From the NCBI RefSeq assembly GCF_035222275.1, contig NW_026946359.1:6758001-6822000 (forward strand): a DNA stretch of 64,000 bases, written 5' to 3'. Positions 1 through 10,836 of the stretch are shown here, piece after piece (the stretch's first letter is position 1; every line of letters begins with the position of its first letter). Position numbers and translations under genes: made by a program. Origin of the DNA: Podospora bellae-mahoneyi (lineage: Eukaryota > Ascomycota > Sordariomycetes > Sordariales > Podosporaceae). Below the pieces are notes generated by a model. The model made no database searches and was not told the DNA's origin. It saw only the letters and a list, made by a program, of their open reading frames with translations.

Positions 1-1975
1 CTCATGCTCGAATGGATAAGAGTTAGGAGGTGTCTCTGGATCCCCCGTTTTCTCGATGTCAGTACATATAACCTGTCGAATGGGAGATGGGATACTCACC
101 CGGTGCATCCTTCTCAGGCTCGTCCACGAAAACTAGGTTAGGCGGTGCCTTCCTCTGCGTCACACGTTTGCCCGTTATCAGCGGCGACTGTTCTTCCCTT
201 GGCTTCTTTGAAGGAGTCACAGGCTCGGGCTTGCGCCTGGAAGCCTTCTCCGCAGTGTCTTTCCGTCGGTACTGATGCTGTAGCCGTTCAATGCTGGATG
301 CAATCATATCTCCCTCGTGCCTCAGAGCAGTAGGCGACCCAAGCCCGGACCGCACGCGAGACCGCCACCCAAGAAGCATCTCGTTGAGCCCTGCCAGCTC
401 TTTGATCATGTTCCGAGCCGCATCACGAGTTTCTTTTGCCTCCTTTAGGCCCGGCTCCTGCTCCTCTTTGTCTTTCGCCGGGCTGTTGAACACATCGTAC
501 ATGGAGTTGACCAGATCGGCCAGCCCGCTCACAGTCTCGGGAGACGGACTCTGGTTATTCTTGAGTTTGCCGGCCTGTTCCAGGATCGGTTTGGCCTTTT
601 CCGCACTCTCACGATGCTGATCTAGGTTCGCTTCGGTCTGGTTGATCAACTGGTCAAGCCTGTTGAGCTGGGGAATGTATGCTCTGCTCGCCCTGCCGAA
701 GTTCTCCACTTGCTGGCGAATTTGATTGATCTGGTTGTCGCTGTCAACCTCGAGCCGCCTGACCTTCTTTTCCAACTCCTCGGCTCGCCGTTTGACTCTG
801 TCGTACTGTTCCCAAAGGTCCTTCAATTCTTGTTCCTTCTTTTGAAGCTTCCCAGACATCTCTGACCGCTGCTCTGACAGCATATCCCGCAAGTGCCGAA
901 TTTCGGCTTGCACCTTCTCCTTCTCCATCTTGAGGGTTTCTTCATTCCCTTCTCTTAAGACCTGCATGGCAGTTTCCAGGTGGTTACTGGCGGCCTTGAT
1001 ATCTTCATTTTCGGCTTTCAACACGGCGTTCTCATCCTTCAGCTCCTTCATCCACTCTTCATATTGCGCCTTTTGCGCTTGGAGACCAGCGGCAGTCACT
1101 GTGGCAGATTCGATGGCACCCGTTGAAGTGAGCTCGGCCGCTGGGTTGATAGCCTCGAGAGCAGCCCTGAGTCGCGCAACCTTTTCTTCCAGTTCCCCGA
1201 CCCTGGCTTGCGCCGCTTCTGCTTTGTTTTCGGCACGGGTGATATTTGCCAAGTAATCGTCCCGTTCTTTTCTCGCAATATCGTCGCTCATAGTGTGGAC
1301 AACCCGGCCGTCTTCGATCACGGTGCCGCCAGGAGTTGTGTGCAGACTCTTCCTACTGCTTAGAGTCTGGTTCAACCTCCGATTCTCGACCTGTTTGACT
1401 CTCAGTTGTTGGGTCAGGTCCTTGACCTGGTCCTCCAAGTCATGGTTCATGTCCTCCAAATATCCGATGAGATCCTCGGCCTCTTTGTTTTGGTCCTTCA
1501 GGTGGTTGTTTTTGTTGATCAACACTGAATTCTGTTCCCTCAACACGTCCCGTTCCACCCGCATATCCGTCAGCTTTTTACACATAACGCTCCCGCTTCG
1601 CAGAGTGTTCATCCAGCCTTTGATCGCACGGTCGTAGTCTAGTTCGAGAAATCTGAAGCACGCAACAATAGGCTCATTATCGTTGCAGTCAAACCATTTG
1701 CCAACCACCTTGCTTGCTTTTATACTTTTCCAGAAGCCCTCGATAGGAGGATCGGTGGCAGTGGCCAGCAGCTCGCTGAGCCTTGACTCCCCGGCTTTGC
1801 TCCACGAGCTGAGGTTCCAAGGATCATAGGAATACCTAATTTTATATATGCTCTCGGATTCTCTGGCATTTGGACGCCTAGGTCGAGCTGGCCGGCGTGG
1901 GGGGGTGCTCATGGTTCCCATCTCTGGTGAAGCGCGCGCTTCCAGGGCTTGCGAGTCATGGTGGTCCCCAGACAT
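1..1975 (-). CDS. Coiled-coil protein, function unknown (3' end runs off the window)
   Basis: I do not recognise a family. Exon 1 is 1975..100, a 64 nt intron spans 99..36 (GTGAGT donor, TACTGAC branch site, CAG acceptor), and exon 2 is 35..1, open to the window edge. The open frame can be extended upstream to 2056, but that codon is TTG; the first ATG is at 1975 (protein starts MSGDHHD). Residues about 1-45 are proline- and arginine-rich. Residues about 60-120 are a compact segment rich in W and F (FDCNDNEPIV), possibly a small folded domain. Residues about 135-460 are long heptad-like coiled coil rich in E, K, Q and L, and the C-terminal part is charged and probably disordered. The shape suits a scaffold or cytoskeleton- or spindle-associated protein, but that is inference. 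Without the intron the frame would stop at 59. Confidence 0.75.
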
Positions 1976-2482
1976 TGTCGCAGAGCTTTTTGCTGGTTGT
2001 AGACGTGTAGAATAAGCAGGCGGCTGGTAACCAAATAACTCGTACCGAGAAAACAAAACACGGTGACATTTGCGAGAGCGAAGGTGAGGAGCTTCATATC
2101 AAGCAGCACCGAACAAACACGGGAAACTGGTGGACTGCACAATGAACGGAGCAACTGGACAAAGAAGCGTTGCGGTCTTTTTGCCGCCCAAGTTTCGCGA
2201 CATCATCGCGTTACAGACAAAGACTTTGGGCCTGTAGATGCTTGCGGATGCAGGCCCAGAGCTTTCCACTCGAACAACTAAAACAAAGAACACTTCCCCC
2301 GCCGATACCGGTCAGATTGTAAGTAGCTGTACCAAAGCGGCTAACCAAACACGGGCAACTTACTGGTAACTAATTACACGGCCAGGAATCTCCAAAGCCA
2401 TAGCTCTTCCTCCATACGTACCACACAGCAAAAATCGTCCACAACTCTGGTGTTGCAAACCCTCAGCACACTCAATGTCGCG
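1976..2482. other. Intergenic, promoter side of the coiled-coil gene
   Basis: This is the gap between the 3' end of nse4 and the ATG of the coiled-coil gene, both on the minus strand, so it should hold the nse4 terminator and the promoter of the coiled-coil gene. No conserved element or RNA gene was recognised. Short open frames here show no family resemblance. Confidence 0.4.
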
Positions 2483-3840
2483 TCAATAATACCAACCACG
2501 TGCGCCAGGTCCAGTCTGGTCCTCTTCTTGACGGTGTGGTATTATAGGTTGCTTGATGCCAAAAGCCTCGATGATAGCGCTCCACATCTCCATGTCGATT
2601 GACATGATAGCCTGATGTCTCGTAGGCGCTCTGGCTCGTGATGCCGACTCGGCCTCGTCATCTCGTACCTTGTACGGCACTGTCACTCAGTGTCAGCATC
2701 TTTCACGGTCCGCGCAAGGCTTCAAGGTTGTCACGTACCAATACCTGGCAGGCCATTGCCGTCAAATTTGAGCTCGATATTGCCCTCGTGCAGCAAGAAA
2801 CTGACGTAGAACATGTTCTCTACTGTTTGGCCATACGAATGTGGGTTGATTACGAAGCGTAACAGATCCACATTGCCACTGCCGTTAAGACCAAGCCCAT
2901 CCATCACCTGCCGCAACTGCTCTTCCGAGAGTTCAGTCCCACGGTCCGTCTCAAGTTGTCTGCACTTCTCTCGGGCCAAGTCCTGAGCTTTTGATTCATG
3001 GGCTTCCAGCCGGACCAGGATGTTCTTGCAAATGGAGGGAAGATCGTTCCTAGTATTTCGCTTGAGGTCTTCTGCCCGGAGTTCCTGAGGTCGTACCTCT
3101 ATAAGATTGCTGACTTTGAAAGGCGCTGACCGTTTGGTGACCTTTCGGGCCTTCTTCTCTATCGAAAGCGGCCCCAACAGGAACCCTGGCACAGGAGGCC
3201 TAAGGATGGCTGGTATCGCGGCGTAGCGACCGAGGTGTGTCCAGTTGGCCATGTCGCCTTCGTCGCCGATATCCTCCTCGTCGCTGCCCAGAGCTCCACG
3301 AGGCTGTCTCCTCCTTCTTTGGGTGTTTGATAACTCGGCAGCCTCGTCGTTCTCGATACCACCGCCGTTCCGCATAAACGTAGAAGCCTTAGATATAAAT
3401 TCATCCAAGTCGAGACCGCCGACGTTTCCTTGTCCAACCTTCTGTGCTCGCTTGACACTCATGTCTGCGATCGAGACTAGGACCCTGGCGTCAATTGCCG
3501 CCTCATTGGTCTGCTTGACCCTAACCAGGGTCGCGTCCTGCTTATCAAGTATGCGAATCAACGGATTGTGATCCTCTCCGATAAGTCGGTCCTGATTCTC
3601 CTTTAATTCTCTCCATGTCTCCCGCATAGACCGTTGGATCTGGCGACGCTCCTGCATTGGCTGTTCCGGGTCGTACTCATCCCCATCGCCGTGGTCCGCT
3701 TGTACTGATGGCTCTCTAATTCTGCGACGGCTGGTCGATGGGTCGCCGCCAATATCAGATGTACGTTTCCGAGAGCTTCTTGTTGGGGGCTCGTTCTCTT
3801 TACCTCGCCCACGGACGGCAAGATGATTGCGGTCGTCCAT
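2483..3840 (-). CDS. nse4: Nse4, kleisin subunit of the SMC5-SMC6 complex
   Basis: Nse4 bridges the Smc5 and Smc6 heads and, with Nse1 and Nse3, links the complex to DNA for recombinational repair and replication-fork stability in the nucleus. Exon 1 is 3840..2739, a 59 nt intron spans 2738..2680 (GTACGT donor, GCTGAC branch, CAG acceptor), exon 2 is 2679..2483, giving 432 residues. The N-terminal 80 residues are basic and disordered. The Nse3/Smc6-binding region follows (MRETWRELKEN), and the C-terminal winged-helix signature NPHSYGQTVENMFYVSFLL is at about residues 335-353, diagnostic of the family. I chose the ATG at 3840 (MDDRNHL) because it starts the conserved-length protein; an in-frame upstream start at 3918 would add 26 atypical residues. 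A donor 6 nt upstream (GTATTG) would be in the same phase and only drop two residues. Confidence 0.93.
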
Positions 3841-4332
3841 TTTGCTAGAGATGGGATCCAAGATTAAGCCGACGATACGGCGAATGTGGTGAGTTAGGTG
3901 AAGCTTGAGCGAAAGCAAGGATAGTATTTATTACAATTATTGAACGGTAAGTGAAAGTTGAGGTGGACTGGTAGCGGGAACTGAAGAGGGGAGGTGGTAT
4001 ATCTGAAGCTGGAAGACGCATTAAGGAGTGGGAAGACGCGATTGCTCGCCAAGGAAAGTTTAGGCAGCTGAAGTGGGGTGTTGGTCCAGCTGGAGAAGTG
4101 GGGCAGAGCTTGTGAGCTGGAGGCGACAGGGTTCTTTTTAGTGGGCGTTTGCCCACCGAGGGGCTTCTTACAGCGTGACGTTGCAGCTGCTGCCACCCGT
4201 TTGCGCAACAAGTGATTCCATCGCCATGCAAAGACAAAGTTGCGCTTTGGTCTCCTAGCGTTCTAATCAGAGAGGCGAGCTGATGGAATAGAGAGAGACC
4301 GCGAGCTCTCCGTTACTCTCGTCGTTGTCGAA
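3841..4332. promoter_or_regulatory. Divergent promoter region nse4 / vps34
   Basis: A 492 bp gap lies between the ATGs of two divergent genes and must contain both promoters. No TATA box or known factor site stands out. Overlapping minus-strand open frames of up to 130 codons are low-complexity and have no family match, so I treat them as chance. Confidence 0.5.
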
Positions 4333-7170
4333 ATGGAGCCCTTCTCGTTTGCCAGCTCCGACTCGCTTGATTACCCCGTCAGGATTCGTATGTGGGTTGC
4401 GCCGATGTTTCTGTTGCTTTTACTTTGCTATCATGGGCGCGCAATGTGCTGATAGAGAGTGGTGTAGCATAAACCTCGAAGGTGAAGAGGCACCTGTCTT
4501 ATTTTCTACCCTCCTCGACAATCCCAACCTTCGACACATAGGATCCAACCAAAGGTCTGGCACTCCGTCCGCCCTTCTCCAAACAATGCTGATACCATCG
4601 CGTCTAGCCCCTTTTCCGATCTCTATGTCACAGTACAGGTGTGGGCAGGTTCCAAGCCGTTGACTGTCCCTGTTCAGACATCTTTCAAGACCTTTCGAGC
4701 CGAGCGCAGATGGGGCGAGTGGCTCGAACTACCTGTCACATACTCAGTCTTACCCCAGAATGCCTGCCTTGCGATAACACTTTGGGACCTTTCCCCAACG
4801 GGAGACGGACCTTATGGTCACAGAATTCCTTTCGGGGGGGCTACATTGCCGCTGTTCGATAAGGATAACCAGCTACACAAGGGTCGCCAGAAATGTCACA
4901 TCTACAGACATCTTCACGCGGACGGACACGACGACACTACAACCCCCGCTCTAGTCCCTAGGTCACGACCCAGAGACGGAACACCCGAGGACAAGGATGC
5001 CGCCGAGTTGGATCGTATGGAGACGCTATTCAAGAAGCATGAAATGGGCGAGATTCCCCGCGTGGATTGGCTGGACCAGCTTGTCTTTCGTGGATTCGAG
5101 AGGCGCGGCCTTCAGACGGCCAGGTCATCTCTCAAGGCCAAAGCCATCAGGCAAACAGAGACTTCTCGGGATGACAAGTCCAGTGCGCAGAACGAGAAAG
5201 CGAAGCCAGAGCCATCTGGGTACTTTCTGAACGTAGAGCTACCAAGATTCGACTTCCCTGTGGTCTTTGCTGATTATGAGTATCCGGCACCACCCATCTC
5301 TTCGTTCCAGCATCTTTCCTCGTCACAATCCAACATCCTCCTCAAACCTCCACCAGAGGTCCATTTCGGCCCCGGTATCAGCGTCGACGACGACGAGGGC
5401 TACGAAGGCCGGCTGATCAGGGTGTATGACCCCGAGGTCGGTGCAAGAGACAACCCCGCCGAGAGTAAGCATCGCAGATTGGTCCGCAGCCAGCATCGTA
5501 ATGGGATTCTGGACAAGGACCTCAAGCCAAATGCCAAGGTGCGGGATGAGCTGAATGTGATCATGTCATACTCGCCAACCCACACGCTTTCGCCAGAGGA
5601 GAAGGACCTCATCTGGAAATTCCGCTATCACCTCACAAGAAACAAAAAGGCACTCACCAAGTTTGTCAAGTCGGTGAACTGGCTAGATCACTCCGAGTCG
5701 AAGCAGGCTGTTCAAGTCCTCGGGAAGTGGACGGACATTGATGTTGACGACGCCTTGGAGTTGCTTGGCCCGACGTTTGATAATTCGGCCGTGCGGGCAT
5801 TTGCTGTTGAGCGATTGCGCAAAGCTGACGACAAGGAGTTACTTCTGTATCTGCTTCAGCTCGTCCAGGCGCTCAAATATGAACATATCTCGACACAGCC
5901 TGGCCATGAGGTCACACATGACTCGTCTTTGGCTCGATTCTTGATATCCCGGGCTGTTCACAGTCTTGCACTCGGCAACTACTTTTGGTGGTACCTCATG
6001 GTCGAGTGTGATGATAGTTCCATGGATCAGGGTGAGGAAACTCAAATGATTTACAAGAAGATTGCGTACGATTTCATGGCAGAGCTGGTGAAGCGCCCGG
6101 ACGGGAAGGAGACCCGAAAGACGTTGCTGCGACAGGCTGAGTGGATTGCGATCCTCTCCAAGATTTCTGGGGAAATCAAGGAGGCGAACGAATCCATCGC
6201 GAAGAGGGTAGAGCGCGTCAAGCACTTCTTGGCCGACCCCAAAAACGAGCTGGTGACCATCGACCCACCACTTCCCCTGCCCCTGGATCCTTCGATAGAA
6301 ATATGCGGCGTGGTTCCGGAAGACACAGTTGTCTTCAAGTCATCATTACATCCTATCAAAGTGGCCTTCAAGACCACCTCTGGTCGGAAATACCCTATCT
6401 TGTTCAAGACCGGCGATGACCTCCGTCAGGATCAGCTCGTTATCCAGATCATCACCCTCATGGATAACCTATTGCTGAAAGAGAACCTCGACCTGAAGCT
6501 CTCCCCTTACAAGATTTTGGCCACCGGTACGAGTGCCGGCCTGTCACAGTTTGTGCCATCCATGACCTTTCAGGGCATCGCCTCCAAGTACCGCGCCAAC
6601 CCGGCACAGACCTACCTCAAGCAGAACAACCCCGACGCCCAAGGGCCATTCGGCATGCGCAAGGAGAGTCTGGATACATTTGTCCGGTCGTGCGCCGGCT
6701 ACTGCGTGATCACTTACATCCTCGGCGTTGGTGACCGTCACCTCGACAACCTGCTGTTAGCTCCAGACGGCCACTTCTTCCACGCCGATTTTGGGTACAT
6801 CCTTGGCCGCGACCCGAAGCCTTTTGCGCCCGCGATGAAGCTCTCCAAGGAGATGGTCGACTGCATGGGCGGGTCCAACTCGGAGTATTACCGGCAGTTC
6901 AAGCAGTACTGCTTCTTGGCGTATAGCGCGCTGAGGAAGAACAGCAACTTGATTCTGAACTTGTTCAGTTTGATGGTCGACGCGAATATTCCCGACATCA
7001 AGCTGGAGCCGGATAAGGCGGTGCTGAAGGTTAAGGAGAGGTTTCACTTGGAACTGAGCGAGGAGGATGCGATTAGACATTTGGAGAGGATCATGGACGA
7101 CAACCTGAACGCGCTGGTGCCAGTGGTGATTGACAAGTTGCATGAGCTGGTGCAGGCTTTTAGGGCGTAG
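4333..7170 (+). CDS. vps34: Phosphatidylinositol 3-kinase Vps34 (class III)
   Basis: It phosphorylates phosphatidylinositol to PI3P on endosomal and autophagic membranes, in complex with Vps15, Vps30/Atg6 and Atg14 or Vps38. The gene has three exons: 4333..4391, 4468..4554 and 4608..7170 (introns of 76 and 53 nt), giving 902 residues, close to the yeast protein (875). Splicing restores the family N-terminus (INLEGEEAP then RHIGSNQSPFSDLYVTVQVW). The C2 domain covers about residues 20-260, the PIK helical domain about 300-500, and the lipid-kinase domain about 590-900. Visible kinase motifs are FKTGDDLRQDQ, the catalytic loop GVGDRHLDN (Asp near residue 758) and the DFG of HADFGYILG (Asp near 776). 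The first intron also offers a GTATGT donor just upstream, but only the GTGGGT donor at 4392 gives an uninterrupted, family-like junction. All key residues are intact. Confidence 0.97.
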
Positions 7171-7308
7171 TTTAGAGACGGATTTGGTGTTCAGGTGGCG
7201 CTAGGTATGAATTTTGGGACGGAGAACCAGATATATAGTGGTGGCATTCATGTTCAGGAAGTGATGCCATCGTGCCATTTGCAGCGTCTCTTGAGCCACA
7301 CGTGATCT
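7171..7308. terminator. Convergent 3' ends of vps34 and etr1
   Basis: Only 138 bp separate the stop codons of two convergent genes, so their 3' untranslated regions probably overlap. No specific polyadenylation element is obvious. Confidence 0.4.
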
Positions 7309-8577
7309 TTACGTCTCCCCAAAAACAAAAACACCCTTCCCACTCCTAAACCCGCCCAGGGTCCCCTGAACCGCCTCCTTGAGCGTCTTCTCCTCCGTCT
7401 CCCAGTTCCACTCCACCTCCTGCACCGGGCTCTCCTTGAACTTACCCTCCCTCATCAAGTTTAAAATATCCTCAATCATCTTCTTCTTGCCCTCTGGGTT
7501 CTCCTTACCCCACTCACTCAACCAAAAGCCTTCGAACCTCAACCTCTTGAAGATCTGCGGCCCAGTCGGGAACGGGAAACTTTGTCTGCTCATCCCGCCA
7601 TACGTAACCATGCACCCCTTCGGACTCAGCGCCTTCACCACAGCACTCGCCGACTTCCCCCCAACACAGTTCATCCCCAACAACAACGGCTCCTTCCCCC
7701 CCTTTGTCAGCTCCCCAAGTCGATCCCTAAAACTCCTGTCCAAGAACTCCTGCTCGGTCAGAACAACATTGGCTCCCAACCCGGTGAGCTCCTCCTTGAG
7801 CTTCTCCGTCTCTTCAGGTGTCTCCCTTTCCCGAACGACGTTGATACTCCTCAACCCCCACAACCTCCCAAACTGAACCGCCGCCCTGCCCACCCCAGAA
7901 TTCGCCCCGTTTTGGAGAAACCACGCCCCCCCGGAGACGTCTTTCCCCTCGCGATACCACCGCATGCTGAGACCAACCAGATCGACATAGTCCTTCAGCA
8001 TCCGATACGCACTGCACGGATTCACCGACACCGTCGCCACCTGAACGGGCGTCAAACCCTCCCTCTCGACCCTCATCAGTTTCCCCTCCGCCTCCTCAAC
8101 CAAAGCATGAGTCCTAAAAGTTCCAAACCCCGTCTTGGCAGGGATAACCCAATCCCCTTTCCCCAGACCCTTCACTCCCTGCCCGACAGACAGGACCTCG
8201 AAGCAGGCCTCATTCCCCGGTACTGCGGACGGTTGGGCGGTGCCGAGGAGGGTGGTGAAGGGGGGCTTGGAGCCGTAGGTGCCCTGGATGGTGTTGACGT
8301 CTGCTGGGTTTACTGGTGCTGCGAGGGTGCGGACCAAGACGGAGCCGGAGGGGAGGGTGGGGGAGATGGAGTGGGTGTGCAGCGACAAGACGTCAATAGG
8401 TTCGCCAAAGGAGGAGAAGGTGAGGGCTTTGGATTGGTGGTAGCCGTAGGGGCCGGTGAGGTGGCGTTTTTGGGTGAGGGTAGGGGCCGCTCGGGGAGTG
8501 GCTGTGGTGAGAGCCGGACGGAGGAGTTTGCTGGTGGGGAGGCAGAGGGCCTTGGTTGCTAGGCGGGAGGCTGCCAT
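7309..8577 (-). CDS. etr1: Mitochondrial 2-enoyl thioester reductase (Etr1/MECR type)
   Basis: It catalyses the NADPH-dependent reduction of trans-2-enoyl-ACP or -CoA, the last step of mitochondrial type II fatty-acid synthesis, which feeds lipoic acid production. It is a single exon of 422 residues. The first 40 residues (MAASRLATKALCLP, rich in R, T and A, no acidic residues) look like a mitochondrial presequence. The medium-chain reductase fold follows: NPADVNTIQGTYGSKP carries the Tyr conserved in Etr1, a Gly-rich cofactor region (QNGANSGVGRAAVQ) lies near the middle, and VTYGGMSRQ comes later. No zinc ligands are expected or seen. The frame runs upstream to 8763, but the ATG at 8577 directly starts the presequence and is preferred. 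The alternative, another quinone oxidoreductase-like MDR enzyme, is less likely given the Etr1-specific motifs. Confidence 0.92.
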   Translation of the reverse strand: MAASRLATKALCLPTSKLLRPALTTATPRAAPTLTQKRHLTGPYGYHQSKALTFSSFGEPIDVLSLHTHSISPTLPSGSVLVRTLAAPVNPADVNTIQGTYGSKPPFTTLLGTAQPSAVPGNEACFEVLSVGQGVKGLGKGDWVIPAKTGFGTFRTHALVEEAEGKLMRVEREGLTPVQVATVSVNPCSAYRMLKDYVDLVGLSMRWYREGKDVSGGAWFLQNGANSGVGRAAVQFGRLWGLRSINVVRERETPEETEKLKEELTGLGANVVLTEQEFLDRSFRDRLGELTKGGKEPLLLGMNCVGGKSASAVVKALSPKGCMVTYGGMSRQSFPFPTGPQIFKRLRFEGFWLSEWGKENPEGKKKMIEDILNLMREGKFKESPVQEVEWNWETEEKTLKEAVQGTLGGFRSGKGVFVFGET

Positions 8578-9999
8578 TGTGAGATTGAACGGCCGTGTGA
8601 GAGGTGAAGTGACGGCAAAGGGGCGAGGTGAGGTTGGGGAGAGTGTGTTGTGAATTGTTGACAGCAGCCTGCCCCGCTGAGAACCTGGGTGGATCGTGGA
8701 ATTGCAGGGGATAGAGCTCGAGAAAGACAGCACCCAAACTGATGCTGAATACTGTAGCTTCAAGGTGCAACTCTAGTGTCAAAGAAAAGTAGCTATTGCA
8801 GTGTCAGTTGAATCAGATATCTGCAAACCCTCTCAACCTTATCACAACTTCCACCCGCTCAGCCGCTGCGTCGCAATCCTAACAAAAAAAAAAAAAACCC
8901 GAACCGCTCACCCGAGCCGATGACGTCTGCCTGAGCTCTCTCTCTCCGCGGCCAGAGCTCCAATAGCTCCCAGCCAATCACACCTCACTTCCCGTCCCAA
9001 GAGCTCTATCTTATCATAAACCTCCATTTACAATTTCCCATGCCTACCTACATCATCTCAACTACAAATACCACCCCCATTATATGTCGCAAGCTCCCGT
9101 AATTTGACCGAAAAATCCCATCCGGCCTCCCTGCCCCCGAAGTGGCGTGACCCCTTAACACGTCCCCTCTTTGTATGTATGACATGCATCCCGAAGGTCA
9201 AAGCGGGATACGACCTTCATCACCATCCCTCCCTCCCTCACCTCTCTACCCGTCAATCATCTCCCTTACGCCTTGGCTTGGGCGTGATTATCACTTCTTA
9301 TACCAATCATATCATAATACACATGGAAAAGTTGAGAAAGAACACAAACCCCCCAAACTCAGATTCTCATTCCACCCCCCAATAACTATGCTCAGCTGCT
9401 AACAATATGGTATAAAACGAAGTTGAAAAAAGCCATGAAATCGTAAAGTTGTCGCGCTCTGAGCCTTCCCCCCTCCCCCCCAAACTGCGCATTCCTCCCC
9501 TTGTCAAAAAGCTATGTATGTATCGTCCTCAAAAATAACAAATTCCCCTCCCTCCTCCCCATGAGAAAGAAGAAGAAAAGGTTCTCCCGCTTTTGGCAAC
9601 CTGATGTGTGCAAGAGGGAAAAAAAAAAAAAAGAGCGTGTTCGTGAAACAAAACCAGGAATAGACCAGCAGAAAAAGAAGGCGTGCCAGCCCAATCAAAA
9701 GCAAAGAGTCGTACACCTCAAGATAAGGCAACAGAGAGACATGACAGGCAAAAAACAAAAAAGAAAGAAAAACATGACAGAATGGGGTAGTAAACATCAA
9801 TGAAATCGTCAGTCGCAAATTCAGACTGCCCGTTTACAAAGAAACGAGCCCGGGTATCTTCAATCAACATGTCGCAAATTCACCCATCCCCCTAGCTTCC
9901 ACGGTAATTTTCCTGGATATAAATTCCATTCTTTGCTTGTCCCTTACAGGGCTGTCCCAAGACGGTTGGTTGATGTGTTTTTGTGGTGCGTTGCATGGC
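8578..9999. other. Gene-free interval with low-complexity tracts
   Basis: About 1.4 kb contains the etr1 promoter on the left and the 3' untranslated region of the next minus-strand gene on the right. It is pyrimidine-rich (CT- and CCC-rich) from 8,900 to 9,500, with poly-A runs near 8,883 and 9,618 and a purine-rich stretch at 9,560-9,790. Open frames of about 100 codons at 9,501-9,818 on both strands are lysine- or phenylalanine-rich products of this bias and are not called genes. Confidence 0.4.
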
Positions 10000-10836
10000 T
10001 TATTTGATGTCTTTGAACAGATCGCTGCCAAAGCCATCCTCGTCCTTGGCGTCGTCGCTCGACTTGAGCTCCGTCAGTTCCGGGATCATTGGTGGCGGGG
10101 GCCCGGTGGGCTTCTTCTCGTCTGTCGCGGGCGGAGAAAGTGGAGCTTTGTCGCTCCGGAATCTGCTAAACCAGCCACTCGACCGCTTCACTTTCCGAGA
10201 ATCGGCCACACTGCTGGCGCCCCTGCTAGGAGGCCGCGATGTCCTTTTGCTCGCTTCCACTCCCTCTCCCTCCACATAGGCCGAGTTCAAAAGCCCGCGA
10301 CTAAAGAGGCGGCGTATGCTTCCGGGTCGCGCCGACAAGGTTGGGGAGGCGGGATTGTCTTCGGCCGGGCGTTTTACACCGGCAGTAGTCGCGATGGGTG
10401 GGACAGGAGCCGCAGCAGCAGCAGCAGCAGCAGCGGCGGCGGCGGCCGTTGTGTTGCCATTCGACTTGACGGCCTCTTTCGGGGTGTCTGGCGGCGTGGG
10501 GACGGCCTCCTCTCGTATCGGCGAAGGGAGGGGCGGAGGGATGTCCGTTCCGTCGGTCAGCGCGCCAAACTTCAGGTCGAGGGCTGGAAGCTCAAAGCGC
10601 TTGGTTGCAGTGCCATTCGCAGGCTTCGCAGCAGCGGCGGTGTCCTTCTTTGATGGCATGTCGGGTTTGTCTTCGGAGACGGGTCTCGCCCAGAGCAGGT
10701 TGAATATGTTGAAGGTGAACGAGTGGGCAAGTTGTTTACCGAATGGCAGGGTTGGGATCGTCCGAGCGCCAGTGGTAAGGGCGAGGGCAGTCGAATTGGA
10801 TTGGTCCGCTACGGGGCGACTCGCACTGCTAGACAT
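10000..10836 (-). CDS. Small basic, disordered fungal protein of unknown function
   Basis: I do not recognise a named family. It is a single exon of 278 residues from the ATG at 10836. An internal ATG at 10659 (MPSKKDTAAA, residue 60) is an equally plausible start and would give 219 residues. The body has a compact motif (RFELPALDLKFGALTDGTD, about residues 80-98), a proline-rich linker (PPPLPSPIREE), a run of about 14 alanines, then the basic segment SIRRLFSRGLLNSAYVEG and SSGWFSRFRSDK, which look like short linear binding motifs. The C-terminus is acidic (DDAKDEDGFGSDLF). The alanine run comes from GCN repeats near 10,408-10,448, so its length may vary between strains. Function cannot be inferred from the neighbours. 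Confidence 0.75.
   Translation of the reverse strand: MSSSASRPVADQSNSTALALTTGARTIPTLPFGKQLAHSFTFNIFNLLWARPVSEDKPDMPSKKDTAAAAKPANGTATKRFELPALDLKFGALTDGTDIPPPLPSPIREEAVPTPPDTPKEAVKSNGNTTAAAAAAAAAAAAAPVPPIATTAGVKRPAEDNPASPTLSARPGSIRRLFSRGLLNSAYVEGEGVEASKRTSRPPSRGASSVADSRKVKRSSGWFSRFRSDKAPLSPPATDEKKPTGPPPPMIPELTELKSSDDAKDEDGFGSDLFKDIK

Noticed and set aside
4387-4467. GTATGT donor for vps34 intron 1
   Set aside because: It is a good splice motif, but with the acceptor at 4467 it gives a stop, and with the other acceptor it breaks the conserved N-terminal block. The GTGGGT donor at 4392 restores it.
7582-8562. 326-codon open frame on the plus strand
   Set aside because: Antisense to etr1; proline- and glycine-rich without family resemblance.
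9501-9818. Lysine-rich (plus) and phenylalanine-rich (minus) frames
   Set aside because: Both come from a purine/pyrimidine-biased tract and have no real protein features.
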